Positions 8,953 through 19,600 are shown, numbered from the stretch's first letter. The stretch is 64,000 nt of DNA from Clostridium akagii DSM 12554 (GCF_000686725.1 NZ_KK366008.1:138074-202073); one strand, 5' to 3'. Notes: generated from the sequence alone by a model not told the origin. A program made the numbers and translations.

Positions 8953-9822
8953 TTATTTTGCTAAAATTTCTACTCCATCTTCTGTTACTAAAATTGTATG
9001 CTCCCATTGTGAAGATAGTAGTCCGTCATCTGTAAGAGCTGTCCAATCATTTTCTTCATCAACATATAACTCATGAGTACCTTCATTAATCATAGGCTCA
9101 ACAGTAAATATCATACCTGGTGCCAAAATCATTCCCTCACCGCGTTTTCCATAATGAGCTACAAAGGGTTCTTCATGAAAACTAATTCCAACTCCGTGTC
9201 CACCAAAATCTCTTACTACAGAAAAACCATTTTTTTCTGCATGTTCCTGAATAACTGCGCCTATATCTCCCAAAAATCCCCAAGGTTTAATTGCTTCTAT
9301 TCCTTTTTGTAAGCATTCCTTGGATACTCTTACTAGCTTCTTAGCTTCTTCGCTAACCTCACCGATCATAAACATTCTAGATGCATCTGAATAGTAGCCG
9401 TTAAATATAGTGGATACATCCACATTTATTATATCGCCACTTTTAATAATAACATCTTTACTTGGTATACCATGACATATTTCCTCATTTATTGATGTGC
9501 AAACACTTTTAGGAAAGCCTTGGAAATTAAGTGGAGCAGGTATTGCCCCTCTTTTTACTGTGTAGTCATGCACAAGCACATCTATTTCTTCTGTACTCAT
9601 ACCTGCTTTAATTTTTGAAGCTACTAAATCAAGTACTGCATCATTTATTTCACAGCTTTTTTTTATTCCATCAATTTGTTCTTTATTTTTAATTATATCT
9701 CTTGTAGGCACTTCAAATCCTTTATGTTTTAATGATTGCAATTTTTCATCAAAAACCAAATGACATTTTTTATATTTTAATCCACTTCCGCACCAACATT
9801 CATCGTTTCTACTTATATCCAT
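8953..9822 (-). CDS. map: type I methionine aminopeptidase with SEC-C zinc motif
   Basis: A 289-residue enzyme that removes the initiator methionine from new proteins at the ribosome. Residues 1-25 form a SEC-C zinc finger (NDECWCGSGLKYKKCH) as in the longer MetAP subfamily. The catalytic domain shows the dimetal ligands in order: the aspartates of NVDVST and YYSDAS, His in GGHGVG, Glu in FTVEPMI and Glu in SQWEHT. An AAGGAGAATG-type ribosome site precedes the ATG. It is not in the ribosomal-protein operon position, so a second map copy elsewhere in the genome is likely (inference). Confidence 0.92.
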   Translation of the reverse strand: MDISRNDECWCGSGLKYKKCHLVFDEKLQSLKHKGFEVPTRDIIKNKEQIDGIKKSCEINDAVLDLVASKIKAGMSTEEIDVLVHDYTVKRGAIPAPLNFQGFPKSVCTSINEEICHGIPSKDVIIKSGDIINVDVSTIFNGYYSDASRMFMIGEVSEEAKKLVRVSKECLQKGIEAIKPWGFLGDIGAVIQEHAEKNGFSVVRDFGGHGVGISFHEEPFVAHYGKRGEGMILAPGMIFTVEPMINEGTHELYVDEENDWTALTDDGLLSSQWEHTILVTEDGVEILAK

Positions 9823-9898
9823 TTTACATTCTCCTTATATAATAGGTTTATTGGTCAATTTAATGATAATATCAAGTAACTAAAATCACCACTCAAGA

Positions 9899-9933
9899 AA
9901 AAAGATTGCTACAAAAAAACCAGCAATCTTTTT
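9899..9933. terminator. second hairpin downstream of tpx
   Basis: Arms 9899-9910 and 9922-9933 pair over 12 bases, with A-runs on the left and T-runs on the right, so both strands end in a U-tract. It lies upstream of map and could stop residual read-through from tpx. Confidence 0.65.
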
Positions 9934-10093
9934 CAAAATAAATTTAAAATCAAATCTAATTGCCTTAATCTAATCATTTATTATATATTAATTATAACTC
10001 ATATAAAAAAAAATACATCAATTAATTGTATTCATTTGCATTTTTACTTCAATAAACTTTTAAAATATTGATATTAATATAGGTTTCTACTAG

Positions 10094-10140
10094 AAAAAGA
10101 GACATTAAAATGATTAAACCCATCATTAAATATCTCTTTT
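10094..10140 (-). terminator. intrinsic terminator of tpx
   Basis: An AAAGAGA..TCTCTTT stem with an inner ATGAT/ATCAT stem lies 22 bases past the tpx stop. On the minus strand it ends in five T residues. Confidence 0.8.
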
Positions 10141-10161
10141 ATATATTAGTATGTAACTATA

Positions 10162-10674
10162 TTATTTAACTTTTTTAGCTGCTTCTAATATCTCATCATA
10201 ATCTGGATAACTTGTTACCTCTTCCAAATAATTTGCATATGTTATTTTGTTATTACTATCTACAACAAAAGAAGTTCTTGCAAGAAGTCCAAGTTCTTTT
10301 AAATAAGTTCCAGTAACTTTTCCAAATTCTCTTTCCTTGTAATCTGAAAGTGTAATTACTTTTTCAATGCCCTCAGCTCCACACCATCTTGCCTGTGCAA
10401 ATGGTAAATCCATAGATACAGTATACACCGTAACTCCTTCTATGCTAACAGCCTTTTCATTAAAGGTTCTTACTTCAAGATCACATACAGGTGTATCTAA
10501 TGAAGGTACGGTTAAAAAGATTCTTACTCCCTTTGTATCTTTCAATGTAACTGGTGCTAAAGAATTGTTTGCTACTATAAACTCTGGGAATGTATCCCCA
10601 ACTTTTAATTGTTTTCCAACCAATGTAACTTCATTTCCTTGAAATTTAACTTTCATAATTTTAGGTTTATTCAT
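10162..10674 (-). CDS. tpx: thiol peroxidase (Tpx, atypical 2-Cys peroxiredoxin)
   Basis: The 170-residue product has the Tpx peroxidatic signature SLDTPVCD (C64) and the resolving cysteine at C98 (ARWCGAE), the usual Tpx pair. It reduces peroxides in the cytosol using thioredoxin, and fits with the hemerythrin and Rieske protein as part of oxygen defence. The start is uncertain: neither the ATG at 10672-10674 nor the in-frame ATG six codons later has a Shine-Dalgarno sequence. The nearest strong site (GAGGTG, about 10734-10739) is over 60 bases upstream, in front of a seven-codon TTG frame. Confidence 0.9.
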   Translation of the reverse strand: MNKPKIMKVKFQGNEVTLVGKQLKVGDTFPEFIVANNSLAPVTLKDTKGVRIFLTVPSLDTPVCDLEVRTFNEKAVSIEGVTVYTVSMDLPFAQARWCGAEGIEKVITLSDYKEREFGKVTGTYLKELGLLARTSFVVDSNNKITYANYLEEVTSYPDYDEILEAAKKVK

Positions 10675-10916
10675 TAATAGATATTAACTAGTGTATTTTG
10701 CTTACGTGCGTAAATATCTAAACAAATAAACTATTCACCTCGCTTTACTTAATATTTAATATTATTTAATACTTATTGTCACTTATAATTCTACTACAAC
10801 ACTATATATTTGTAAATGCTAAATAGTAAATTTTACTACATAGTATAAAAAAAGTTATAAACTTTTTAGTGATTTTAGGTCATTGTAAAAAATTACCATG
10901 CATTATTTGCTTCTTA

Positions 10917-10925
10917 TGTTATAAT
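10917..10925 (+). promoter_or_regulatory. extended -10 promoter of the 3D-domain gene
   Basis: TGTTATAAT is a perfect extended -10 (TGnTATAAT) 32 bases upstream of the TTG start. No good -35 hexamer is spaced correctly, which is typical of extended -10 promoters. Confidence 0.6.
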
Positions 10926-10957
10926 AGTATAAGTAAACTGTCAAAGGGGGATATAAA

Positions 10958-12001
10958 TTGAAAATAAAAGCATTATCTATACTTATGGTATTAACATTAA
11001 TTTTAACATTTAATAGTGATGTTTTTGCAGCCACATCCAATGACGCTTCAAACCAATTAAAGCAGGTGCAAGATAATAAAAATCAGCTACAGCAGGTGGT
11101 TCAAACCTTAGATGCCCAAGTTACTGCTGTACTTAAAAAAGTTGACGACAATAAAAAAGATATGAATAAAGCTGCAGATGACATTAAAAACACACAAAAT
11201 AGACTAGATGCTACAAATAAAAAATTGAGCACAGAACAAATCATGTTAAATAAAAGAATGAAGGCTATGTACACAGATGGTAACTCCAGTTATCTAGAAG
11301 TACTACTTGGTTCACATAACCTGAGTGATTTTATAAGTAAAATGGATATAACTGCAAAAATTATACAGTACGATAATAATATTATAAGTAATGTAAAACA
11401 ACAGCAAACTGTTATTACATTACAAAAGAAAAATTTAGAAGTTGCAAATGCAAACCTTCAATCATTAAAATCTGATAATGAAAGCTCTTTAGCAAAATTA
11501 AGTTCAGATGTATCTGAGGAAAAAAATTTGCTAAGTAAGGCAACTGATAAGGAAAAACAATTAATTGAAGCTCAAAGGCAAAAAGAATTAGCACAAGCAG
11601 CCGCAGCTAAAAAAGCACAAGACGTTGCTACGCAAAATGCAAAAATTGCTGCGGAGAATACTGCACTACTAGCAGCTCCCAGTAGTCCAAGCAGTATAGC
11701 TCCTAGTGCTCCTGGTTCTTCTTCAACTGTTTATACCATGACTGCAACATCCTATTCTGATCCTGGATATACATCAAGCAATAAATTAACCCACAGAGAT
11801 CCTAATGGTTACAGCACTATAGCTGTAGATCCCACTATTATACCACTTGGCACTAAAGTTTATGTGTCAGGGTACGGTTATGCTATTGCTGAAGATACTG
11901 GAAGTGCTATTATAGGCAATATAATAGACGTTTACTTGCCCACAGACGCAGAAGCAAGCGCTTGGGGCCGAAGAACTGTAACTGTTACCATATTAAAATA
12001 A
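10958..12001 (+). CDS. secreted coiled-coil protein with C-terminal 3D domain
   Basis: A TTG start with GGGGG 7 bases upstream. The 347-residue product has a signal peptide (1 to about 25, cleavage after VFA). A long PcsB/CwlO-like coiled coil follows (about 30-215), then a Ser/Pro-rich linker (about 236-256). A C-terminal 3D domain (about 258-347) carries the three-aspartate pattern in AVDPTIIPLGT, AEDTGSA and NIIDVYLP. 3D domains are related to lytic transglycosylase barrels and occur in cell-wall proteins such as YocH and resuscitation factors. It probably cleaves or remodels peptidoglycan outside the membrane. CwlO-type proteins usually end in NlpC/P60, so the pairing differs from B. subtilis. 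Confidence 0.85.
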   Translation: MKIKALSILMVLTLILTFNSDVFAATSNDASNQLKQVQDNKNQLQQVVQTLDAQVTAVLKKVDDNKKDMNKAADDIKNTQNRLDATNKKLSTEQIMLNKRMKAMYTDGNSSYLEVLLGSHNLSDFISKMDITAKIIQYDNNIISNVKQQQTVITLQKKNLEVANANLQSLKSDNESSLAKLSSDVSEEKNLLSKATDKEKQLIEAQRQKELAQAAAAKKAQDVATQNAKIAAENTALLAAPSSPSSIAPSAPGSSSTVYTMTATSYSDPGYTSSNKLTHRDPNGYSTIAVDPTIIPLGTKVYVSGYGYAIAEDTGSAIIGNIIDVYLPTDAEASAWGRRTVTVTILK

Positions 12002-12002
12002 A

Positions 12003-12050
12003 AAATAACTGAGCAAAATGATTTTATTCATTCTTGCCCAGTTATTTTTT
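12003..12050 (+). terminator. intrinsic terminator of the 3D-domain gene
   Basis: AATAACTG...GCAA pairs with TTGC...CAGTTATT and runs into TTTTTT, directly after the stop codon. Confidence 0.85.
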
Positions 12051-12093
12051 ACCATTTTATAAACACTATTCTTTTTTAAACTATTTCGCATTA

Positions 12094-12249
12094 CTATTTA
12101 TCAAATACTCCACCTTGTTTAGTATTATTAAAACCTTTTTGCTTATTTCCAATACTTTTATCTGGTCTGTTATTACCGCCTTTATTTAGTCCTTTGTTCT
12201 TTTTTTCTTCAATCAACTTTTTCATAAGTTCTATACTTTTATCTGACAC
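12094..12249 (-). CDS. small hydrophilic protein, 51 aa
   Basis: A GTG start (12247-12249) preceded by AAAGGTGG at 8 bases opens a 51-codon frame ending in TAG. The peptide begins VSDKSIELMKKLIEEKKNKG and continues with an Asn/Gly/Lys-rich tail (GGNNRPDKSIGNKQ, ending GGVFDK). It has a short amphipathic helix and a disordered basic tail, with no membrane segment or cysteine. Codon use fits its neighbours. I do not recognise the family; a nucleic-acid or ribosome-associated role would be guesswork. Confidence 0.65.
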   Translation of the reverse strand: MSDKSIELMKKLIEEKKNKGLNKGGNNRPDKSIGNKQKGFNNTKQGGVFDK

Positions 12250-12267
12250 AAATCATTCCACCTTTAA

Positions 12268-12317
12268 GACATCTAAAAATAAATATACTAGAGTACTCAC
12301 TGGTTATTTTTTTAGAT
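12268..12317. repeat. inverted repeat upstream of the 51-aa gene
   Basis: CATCTAAAAATAA pairs with TTATTTTTTTAGATG around a loop that contains the palindrome GAGTACTC. It lies downstream of the PTS IIA gene on the minus strand and may end the addB-addA-IIA transcript, but the U-tract is poor. Confidence 0.4.
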
Positions 12318-12424
12318 GCAAATTATTATTCTGAATTTATATTAACATACTCCTATTTAACTATAAAGAAGTTTCTCAAATATCCATATAGCCCATGATC
12401 ATCTTTTATAAATTTTTCACTTGA

Positions 12425-12901
12425 TTATATTCTGTATGACATTATTACAGTTTGTCCACCTTCTGCCTTAATTCCCAAATTACATTGAAGATTTTTTGCC
12501 CTATCCGTGTTTGTTATTAAAACAGGTGTTATTAATGAGTATCCTTTTTCTGTTATAAATTTTTTGTCTATTTTTAAAATTGGTTCCCCAGCTTTAACCC
12601 TTTTTCCTTCTTCAATTAGCCTTGTAAATCCTTCCCCCTTCAGTTCAACAGTATCGATGCCTAAATGAATAAGTAATTCTATACCGTTATCTAGTATCAT
12701 TCCAATGGCATGGTTGCTATCAAATATAAGGGAAACCACTCCATCTGCAGGAGCATATACTACATTTCCATCTGCAATAATAGCTATTCCATCTCCAGCC
12801 ATTTTAGTAGCAAATACTCTATCCTGCACTTTGCTTAAATCTATAACTTCACCAGAAATCGGTGCTAATATTTCATAATTTTTTCTTAAAAATTTCATCA
12901 T
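12425..12901 (-). CDS. PTS glucose-type EIIA domain protein
   Basis: A 158-residue free-standing IIA(Glc)-like protein. PISGEVIDLSKV at the N-terminus, H64 (SNHAIGM) and the phosphorylated His H79 (LIHLGIDTV) are in the standard positions. It would take phosphate from HPr and pass it to a sugar IIB domain or act as a regulator. No IIB/IIC genes lie nearby. Its ATG overlaps the addA stop as ATGA (12898-12901) and it has no close ribosome site, so it is probably translated by coupling to addA. That links a carbon-status signal protein to a DNA-repair operon, an unexplained pairing. Confidence 0.9.
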   Translation of the reverse strand: MMKFLRKNYEILAPISGEVIDLSKVQDRVFATKMAGDGIAIIADGNVVYAPADGVVSLIFDSNHAIGMILDNGIELLIHLGIDTVELKGEGFTRLIEEGKRVKAGEPILKIDKKFITEKGYSLITPVLITNTDRAKNLQCNLGIKAEGGQTVIMSYRI

Positions 12902-15900
12902 ATTTTCACAATTCTCCCATCATAAAACAGATACAAAAATTTTTCTTTTACAATTTTTCCTGTAATCTTCTCCAATGCTGAACTATAATATTTTAATTGG
13001 TCAGTATATTTTTCTATGACAATATCCACATTCTCATCTGTAACATAGTCTGTCTTATAGTCCACAAGAACTATATAATCTTCTTCTTCAAAATAACAGT
13101 CTATGGCACCTTGAAGCATTATATATTCCTCGTTTGTAACCTTATAAACATCACTTGCCTTAAGCCTTACAACGAATGGGACTTCTCTCTTCACCGTTTT
13201 TGATGAAAGCATTCTCTTTCCAAGTTCACTTTCAAAAAATCTAATTATTTTATTTATGTCTACTGCATTCCCTTGATTTTCTGTTATAAGTTCTCTAAAT
13301 ATCATTTTATCCATTTGTTTTTTTATACTTGCATTATCAATTCCAAGATTAAAATCAATTCTTTGCAGTACATTATGCATTGCTGTTCCTCTTTCCGATG
13401 GAGTTAGTGTGTTTTTATGTTCCATAAAAGCTGGACGTTTCTTTAACCCTTCTGAAAATAGATTTTTTGAATAATCCTCTTCACCACTATATTGACCTTT
13501 AAGCTCAGTAACAGAAATACTCGAAGGCATAAGATTTGAGTCTTTATATTTATATTCCCAGCTAAGTCTTCTATTTATTTCTTCATAATATTCTGTTCTT
13601 GGGGGTTTACTCTCTATTTCCAAAAGTATATTGTGGAGCCTATCTTCACCATCTTTATCTTCTATTATAGGCTTAGCTGACTCTTCATCCTTAACAATGT
13701 CATTTTTCTTCCAAAGTTCCACCTTCCATCTAGAATTATCCTTTGCAGTATTTATTTTATTCAATTCAATTCCTGCCTTGCTTCTGAGGATTTCACCATC
13801 TTTATGTTTCATTACAGCGCAGCAGATCCAATCCAAGTAATTTTTGCCTTTAAGTACCACATCTTCTGATACCTTTTCTTCATCACTATTTACTTCTGAA
13901 GACCATTTAGTAGCTGATTTTGTGAAATTACTTACGGCCCCTGTTATTATAAGCTTTTCCTTTGCTCTTGTCAGTGCAACATATAATATTCTCATTTCTT
14001 CAGAGATACTTTCTATCTTTATCTTCTTTTTAATTGCATTTTTGAATATAGTTGGATAAGAAATCCTCCTTTTAAAATTAACATAGTCAGGCCCAATGCC
14101 AAGATCATAATGTAAAAGTACTGACTTTGTCATATCTCTTAAATTAAAGTTTTTTCCACAGCCAGGCATAATAACAATTGGAAATTCAAGTCCTTTACTC
14201 TTATGAATGCTCATTATTCTAACTACATCTTGATTTTCACCTAATAGCTTAGCACTTCCCATGTCTTTACTACTTATTTTAAGCCTATTTATAAAACTAA
14301 TAAAATTAAATAATCCCTTATAACTAGTGCTCTCATATACTTTTGCTCTTTGGAACAATATTCTAAGATTTGCCTGTCTTTGCATTCCACCTTGCATTGC
14401 CCCAGCATATCCATAATAGCCAGTTTCCGTGTATAGATACCAAATAAATTCATCAATTGGAATATATAATGATTGTGTCCTGAATTTTTCTAGTAATTCA
14501 ATAAAATTGCCACACTTTTCAGTAAGGTCTGATTCCACCTCTGATCTTTCAGCAATATTTTTTAATGCTTCATAAAAAACAACCGTTTTATCTGTATTTC
14601 TAATGTCTATAATTTCATCATCACTAAATGAAGCTATAGGAGACCTAAGTACAGCTAAAAGTGGTATATCCTGTCGTGGATTATCTATTACCTGAAGCAT
14701 AGCTAAAATAGTCTTTATTTCTGTAGTTTCAAAATATCCACTTCCTGTATCAGCAAAAACAGGGATATCTTGTTTTTTTAGTTCATCAGTAAAGGTTGGC
14801 GCCCAATTTTTAGTTGCTCTTAAAAGTATTACTATATCTTTATATTTAACACTTCTATACTCCTTTGTATTTTTATCAAATACAGCATAGGGTTTATTCT
14901 TTGGATTTATAAGTTCACCTATCCTTCTTGATACCATTCTAGCTTCTAACCTTATTTTATCTATATCCTCTTCTTCATCTTCATTTTCTTCCTCATTTGT
15001 CTCTACTACTTCAATACTACTATTCTTCTCAATTATGTGAATTTCATTATCTCCAAGGCAGTTAAAAACATTTTCATCTATATCCTGAAATTTAGCCCCA
15101 AGCTTCAATTCTTCATTACCATCATAGTTTAGTTCCCCTATATTTTTGGACATAATATTTTTAAATATATAGTTTACACCCTGAATAATTCCATCCCTAC
15201 TCCTAAAATTCTTAAAAAGTAGTATTTTTCTATTTTTTGCACCTTCTTTATCTGAATAAGAGTTATATTTTTCTAAAAACAGTTCTGGTTTTGCCTGCCT
15301 AAACCTGTATATACTTTGTTTTACATCTCCAACCATAAACACATTAGGATTTTCACTATCTCTCCTTGAAACCATACTTAAAATATATTCTTGCACCATA
15401 TTACTGTCCTGATATTCATCTATTAAAATTTCTTCATATTTTTCTCTTAGTTCAATAGCTGCATCTGATGGTTTTACCTCGCCATCTTCTCCAACCGTCG
15501 TAAGTATAGTAAGTGCTAGATGTTCAATGTCATTGAAATCAATTAGGCCCCTGCTTCTTTTAGCTTTTATATAGTCCTTATCAAATGCCATCACTAAGTT
15601 GCAAAGATATTTCATCATTGGATATAATTCTTTAATATGCAATGCCATATCTTCATTTAAAGTACTTAATATTTCCTCTGACATATCCTTAAGCTGTTTT
15701 TTATACTTATTTCTTAATAACTGAACCTGTTCTTTTTTTTCCTTATTTACATCCTTACCACATCTTTTAAGGGTAGGTAATTTTAAGCCGGATAAACAAT
15801 TGGAAAAAGCCTGAAAGGATTTATCTGTACTAATATCCAAATCGTTTATTATGGATAAATCCTGGTTAATACTTGGTTCATATGGTGTTAATGTATCTTC

Positions 15901-16620
15901 ATTTTGAATTATATCTAATGCTTTAATGGCTGACTTTTTCATTCCGTTTATTTCTATTCTTGCATTTGAAAGTAAAGCTTTAGCCCAAATTGAGCTTCCA
16001 AAATCAAAGTTCTCTGATACATTAAAGTTCTCGCTCATATCATTAAGCCACTTTTCTGGAAAAGGACTACTTTTGGCGAAACTATACAGTGAAAGTACCA
16101 TCTCAAGAAGAGCTGAATCATCTCTGTTTGAGCAATAACATTCTATTAAGTCTAAAAACTCTTTATCTTCAACTTCATATTTTTCTTCAAATAACTCTTC
16201 TATTGTCTCATTTTTTAATAAGATTATCTCCGTTTCATCTGCTATTCTAAATTTTGGATCTAGGTCTATAAGATGAAAATAATTTTTAATTACATCTAGA
16301 CAAAATGAATGTATTGTAGTAATCCTAGACTTATTAAGAAGCACAAGTTGCCTTTGCAAAGCACTAGAATCAGGATTTTTTGACAATTCTCTAGATATTG
16401 CCTCGCCAATCCTCTCTCTCATTTCAGCAGATGCTGCATTTGTAAATGTAACTACAAGAAGTCTATCTATATCAACTGGATTTTTCTCGTCTATTATCAT
16501 CTGAATAATTCGTTCTACCAGTACTGCTGTTTTTCCTGCACCCGCTGCTGCCGCTACAAGTAAATTACTGCCTCTTGTATAGATAGCTTCTCTCTGCTCG
16601 TTTGTCCATGTATTTGACAT
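12898..16620 (-). CDS. addA: ATP-dependent helicase/nuclease subunit A
   Basis: A 1240-residue UvrD-type helicase with a C-terminal nuclease, the normal size for AddA. Walker A AAAGAGKTAV lies near residues 23-33, the Walker B/motif II region reads DEYQDSN, VGDVKQSIYRFR is motif III, and HKSKGLEFP and YVALTRAKE are the C-terminal helicase motifs. The RecB-type nuclease signature is GAIDCYF..VLVDYKTDYV near 1165-1185. With AddB it resects double-strand breaks, the RecBCD role in Firmicutes. Its ATG overlaps the addB stop by one base (TAATG) and it has no strong site of its own, so it is coupled to addB. Confidence 0.96.
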   Translation of the reverse strand: MSNTWTNEQREAIYTRGSNLLVAAAAGAGKTAVLVERIIQMIIDEKNPVDIDRLLVVTFTNAASAEMRERIGEAISRELSKNPDSSALQRQLVLLNKSRITTIHSFCLDVIKNYFHLIDLDPKFRIADETEIILLKNETIEELFEEKYEVEDKEFLDLIECYCSNRDDSALLEMVLSLYSFAKSSPFPEKWLNDMSENFNVSENFDFGSSIWAKALLSNARIEINGMKKSAIKALDIIQNEDTLTPYEPSINQDLSIINDLDISTDKSFQAFSNCLSGLKLPTLKRCGKDVNKEKKEQVQLLRNKYKKQLKDMSEEILSTLNEDMALHIKELYPMMKYLCNLVMAFDKDYIKAKRSRGLIDFNDIEHLALTILTTVGEDGEVKPSDAAIELREKYEEILIDEYQDSNMVQEYILSMVSRRDSENPNVFMVGDVKQSIYRFRQAKPELFLEKYNSYSDKEGAKNRKILLFKNFRSRDGIIQGVNYIFKNIMSKNIGELNYDGNEELKLGAKFQDIDENVFNCLGDNEIHIIEKNSSIEVVETNEEENEDEEEDIDKIRLEARMVSRRIGELINPKNKPYAVFDKNTKEYRSVKYKDIVILLRATKNWAPTFTDELKKQDIPVFADTGSGYFETTEIKTILAMLQVIDNPRQDIPLLAVLRSPIASFSDDEIIDIRNTDKTVVFYEALKNIAERSEVESDLTEKCGNFIELLEKFRTQSLYIPIDEFIWYLYTETGYYGYAGAMQGGMQRQANLRILFQRAKVYESTSYKGLFNFISFINRLKISSKDMGSAKLLGENQDVVRIMSIHKSKGLEFPIVIMPGCGKNFNLRDMTKSVLLHYDLGIGPDYVNFKRRISYPTIFKNAIKKKIKIESISEEMRILYVALTRAKEKLIITGAVSNFTKSATKWSSEVNSDEEKVSEDVVLKGKNYLDWICCAVMKHKDGEILRSKAGIELNKINTAKDNSRWKVELWKKNDIVKDEESAKPIIEDKDGEDRLHNILLEIESKPPRTEYYEEINRRLSWEYKYKDSNLMPSSISVTELKGQYSGEEDYSKNLFSEGLKKRPAFMEHKNTLTPSERGTAMHNVLQRIDFNLGIDNASIKKQMDKMIFRELITENQGNAVDINKIIRFFESELGKRMLSSKTVKREVPFVVRLKASDVYKVTNEEYIMLQGAIDCYFEEEDYIVLVDYKTDYVTDENVDIVIEKYTDQLKYYSSALEKITGKIVKEKFLYLFYDGRIVKI

Positions 16621-19600
16621 TATTCTTCACCTTCTTGTTCTGTATATTTCTTATTCAAAATACTCCAAACCTCATCATCACTTTTATCATAGATATTTCT
16701 ATAGTTATTATCCTCAAGTGTTGGATCAAAAGCGCATATTGATGAATAAAGACAGAATGAACATGTTACAAACTCCTTATTTTTACATGGATTAATGCTT
16801 ATATCTCCATTAAGCATATTTTCACAGTTTTTTACAATCACATTTTTAACATGATCTCTTAGGATTTCGAACTGTTTTTTTGATGCCACATCAGATTTCC
16901 CAAGACTTCCATCCTTATTTATCCTAGCTGGTATAACTACAGAGTTACCATCCATTTCTATATCCATCTCTTTAATTACATCTGGCTCATCAATTAACAA
17001 ACCATTCATTCTAAATTTTTTCATTATTTCTATTTTTAACTCTTCATCATTTAAATCCTTATTTTTCCTTATTATAGGGTCATCAATTTTAAAATACAAA
17101 ATAGCTCCAGGAAGTGGTTCTTTAACTGCATCCTTACCTTCTTCCATAAGTATTGCATCAAGATACAATAGCAGCTGGACCTGAAGACCATAATACACAT
17201 CTGATAACTTAAAAACCTTGTTTCCCGACTTGTAATCAATTATCCGTATATAGGTTTCTCCTTCTTTAATCAGCATATCAATTCTATCTATTCTTCCTAT
17301 TAGATTTATTTTTTCACCTGAAGCAAGTTCTACAATTATCGGAGGATAACCTCCTGTTTCACTAAAATCAATTTCAAATCCTACAGGTTTAAACCCACTT
17401 CTTCTTATGTGATTTGCAATAACCATAGCAGTCCTTGTAAGTACTCTTTTCAGCCTTCCTGTCAAATACTTATATCGAGGTGAACTACTTAATATATAGC
17501 TATTACTACTGCTTACGTTGTCCTCAACTATTTCGTTTATGCTATTTTCGCACCATAGATTATCAATTTCATTCCAATTTAATCCATCAGTGTTTACTTT
17601 TTCACTAAACTCATCTATTATTTTATGCATAAAGGTTCCTATATCAGGGTAACTTAGTTTAAATACTTTTCTCTCCTTAGCATTAAGTCCATATTGTACA
17701 TAGTATGCAAAAGGACACTCAGCATATTTTTCAAGTCTAGATACATTTATTCTCATATTTTCCCCATAGAGTTGTTTTGCTTTTTCTCTTTCTATGAGTT
17801 GGCTTTGATTTGAATAGGTACTTCCACTAAAAGCTCTCTGACACTTTTCTCGCCACTGCTTAGAATTGCTAAACCACTTGTATACGTCTCGCCAAATCGC
17901 CGCATCATTTTCCCCATCAATCCGTCTTCTCATAACATTAATAAGTTGATTAAATGTTGGTATTTTTGCATCTATAAGCATTAATCTGTCATTATCATCC
18001 TCATTAAAATTAATATCACTTTCTTCTTTAACGTTTTCAAATATATTTTTTATTCTTGATACTATGGCCGAAGTTCTGAGAGTTTTACCTTCATAATCTG
18101 CCATAGGATAGCTAATCCTAAGGTATTTTCTAGGTATAGTCAGGGTCGTATATACTAAAAACTGTTCTTCAAAAGCTGCTGTTCTTGTATCTTTAGCCAG
18201 CTCTATACCTCTATCTTTAAGTGACATTCTATCTACATCGCTTAAAATTCCCTCTTCATTCTTTGTTGAAGGAAATACTCCATCATTTACACCAACAAGA
18301 TAAAGTGCACATATATCATGGCTCTTAAGCCTTTCAACGCTTCCAACAAGAACTTGATCTACTGATGGTGGTATAAGTCCCATTTTATGTTCCTTAACAC
18401 CTATGGTAAGTATCTTCTCAAAATCTTCTAAGGAAAGCTTCATATCGCCCATAACCTCTACAGTTTGATCAAGTAAATCCATTATTATATTCCATATTTG
18501 GCTATACTCATTTGCTAATTCTTGTCTTTCACTCTCTTTAAATTTTGAAACTAAATCCTCCACCTTATTTTCTGCTCCTATGTCAATTAAGAATTCAAAT
18601 AGGATTTTACAAGTTTCTTCAGCACTTTTACTCCCTCTGGTGTTATAATAAAATTTTCTTAATGGTTCAACTACTGCTTCTCTTATTAAATTTATTTTAG
18701 CCAGTAATTTCGCCTCTTTAAGTGATATCTCATCACTACCCAAAAATGCATCAGGCCTATAATCCCATTTTTCAGCATCTAGCCATTTCTTTTTTCCCCT
18801 TATGCCTGCAGCCAAAACATAATTTTCAAACACATCTATATCTTCAGATGGAATATTTGTTAGACCTGTCTTTAGATACCTAAACATTGCTTCGTAAGAC
18901 CAGTTTTTATTAATAACTTCTATAGCTGAAGTTATTAATACAACTATTAGATTTCCCTCTATGTCTCTTTTTTCATCAATGAAGTAATCTATCCCATGTT
19001 CATTAAAGACAGCAGCAATAACATTTTCATAATTTTTAAGATCCCGTGTTATTACAGCAATATCTCTATAGCGGTATCCTTTATCTCTACACAGCCTTAT
19101 TATGTCCCTTGCGGTACTTTCTACTTCAGAATAGGTGTTCTGCGCTCTAAAAAGCACTATATCGTCACTTTCTTCAGTATAAACTTTATTAGGATATGCA
19201 AACAAATTTTGTTCAAGACATGCTAGTGATTTGCTTGCCTTAAAACGATAAAAAGGTCTTTTATTTAATACCACCGGCTTGTCAATAACTACATTGTTAT
19301 CCCTAGCAATATCTAAAAGCTTATTCTCTGTATTTCTTGTAAATTGAAATATATCCGTGCCATAATCTCTTCCATCTTCATAATCACTAGTTAGAGATAT
19401 GTTAACTCTTTTAGCCTTCCTAATAATCTTTTCAATTATCTTATATTGCTGGGGAGTAAAGCTTGAGAATTCATCAATCCAAATTTCTGAATTATTGAAC
19501 ATCTTTGATTCATCCAATTTTTCATTAAGTATAAGCAAATCATCGTCAGCATCAACGTAATTCTTATGAAGTAATTCTTCAAAGTTTCCGTATATTTTAC

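Larger units (their letters stand above)
9823..10161. other. gene-free stretch between map and tpx
   Basis: This 339-base gap has no reading frame with a ribosome site. It holds the tpx terminator (10094-10140) and a second hairpin (9899-9933), with AT-rich sequence between them that probably contains the map promoter. I see nothing else in it. Confidence 0.6.
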
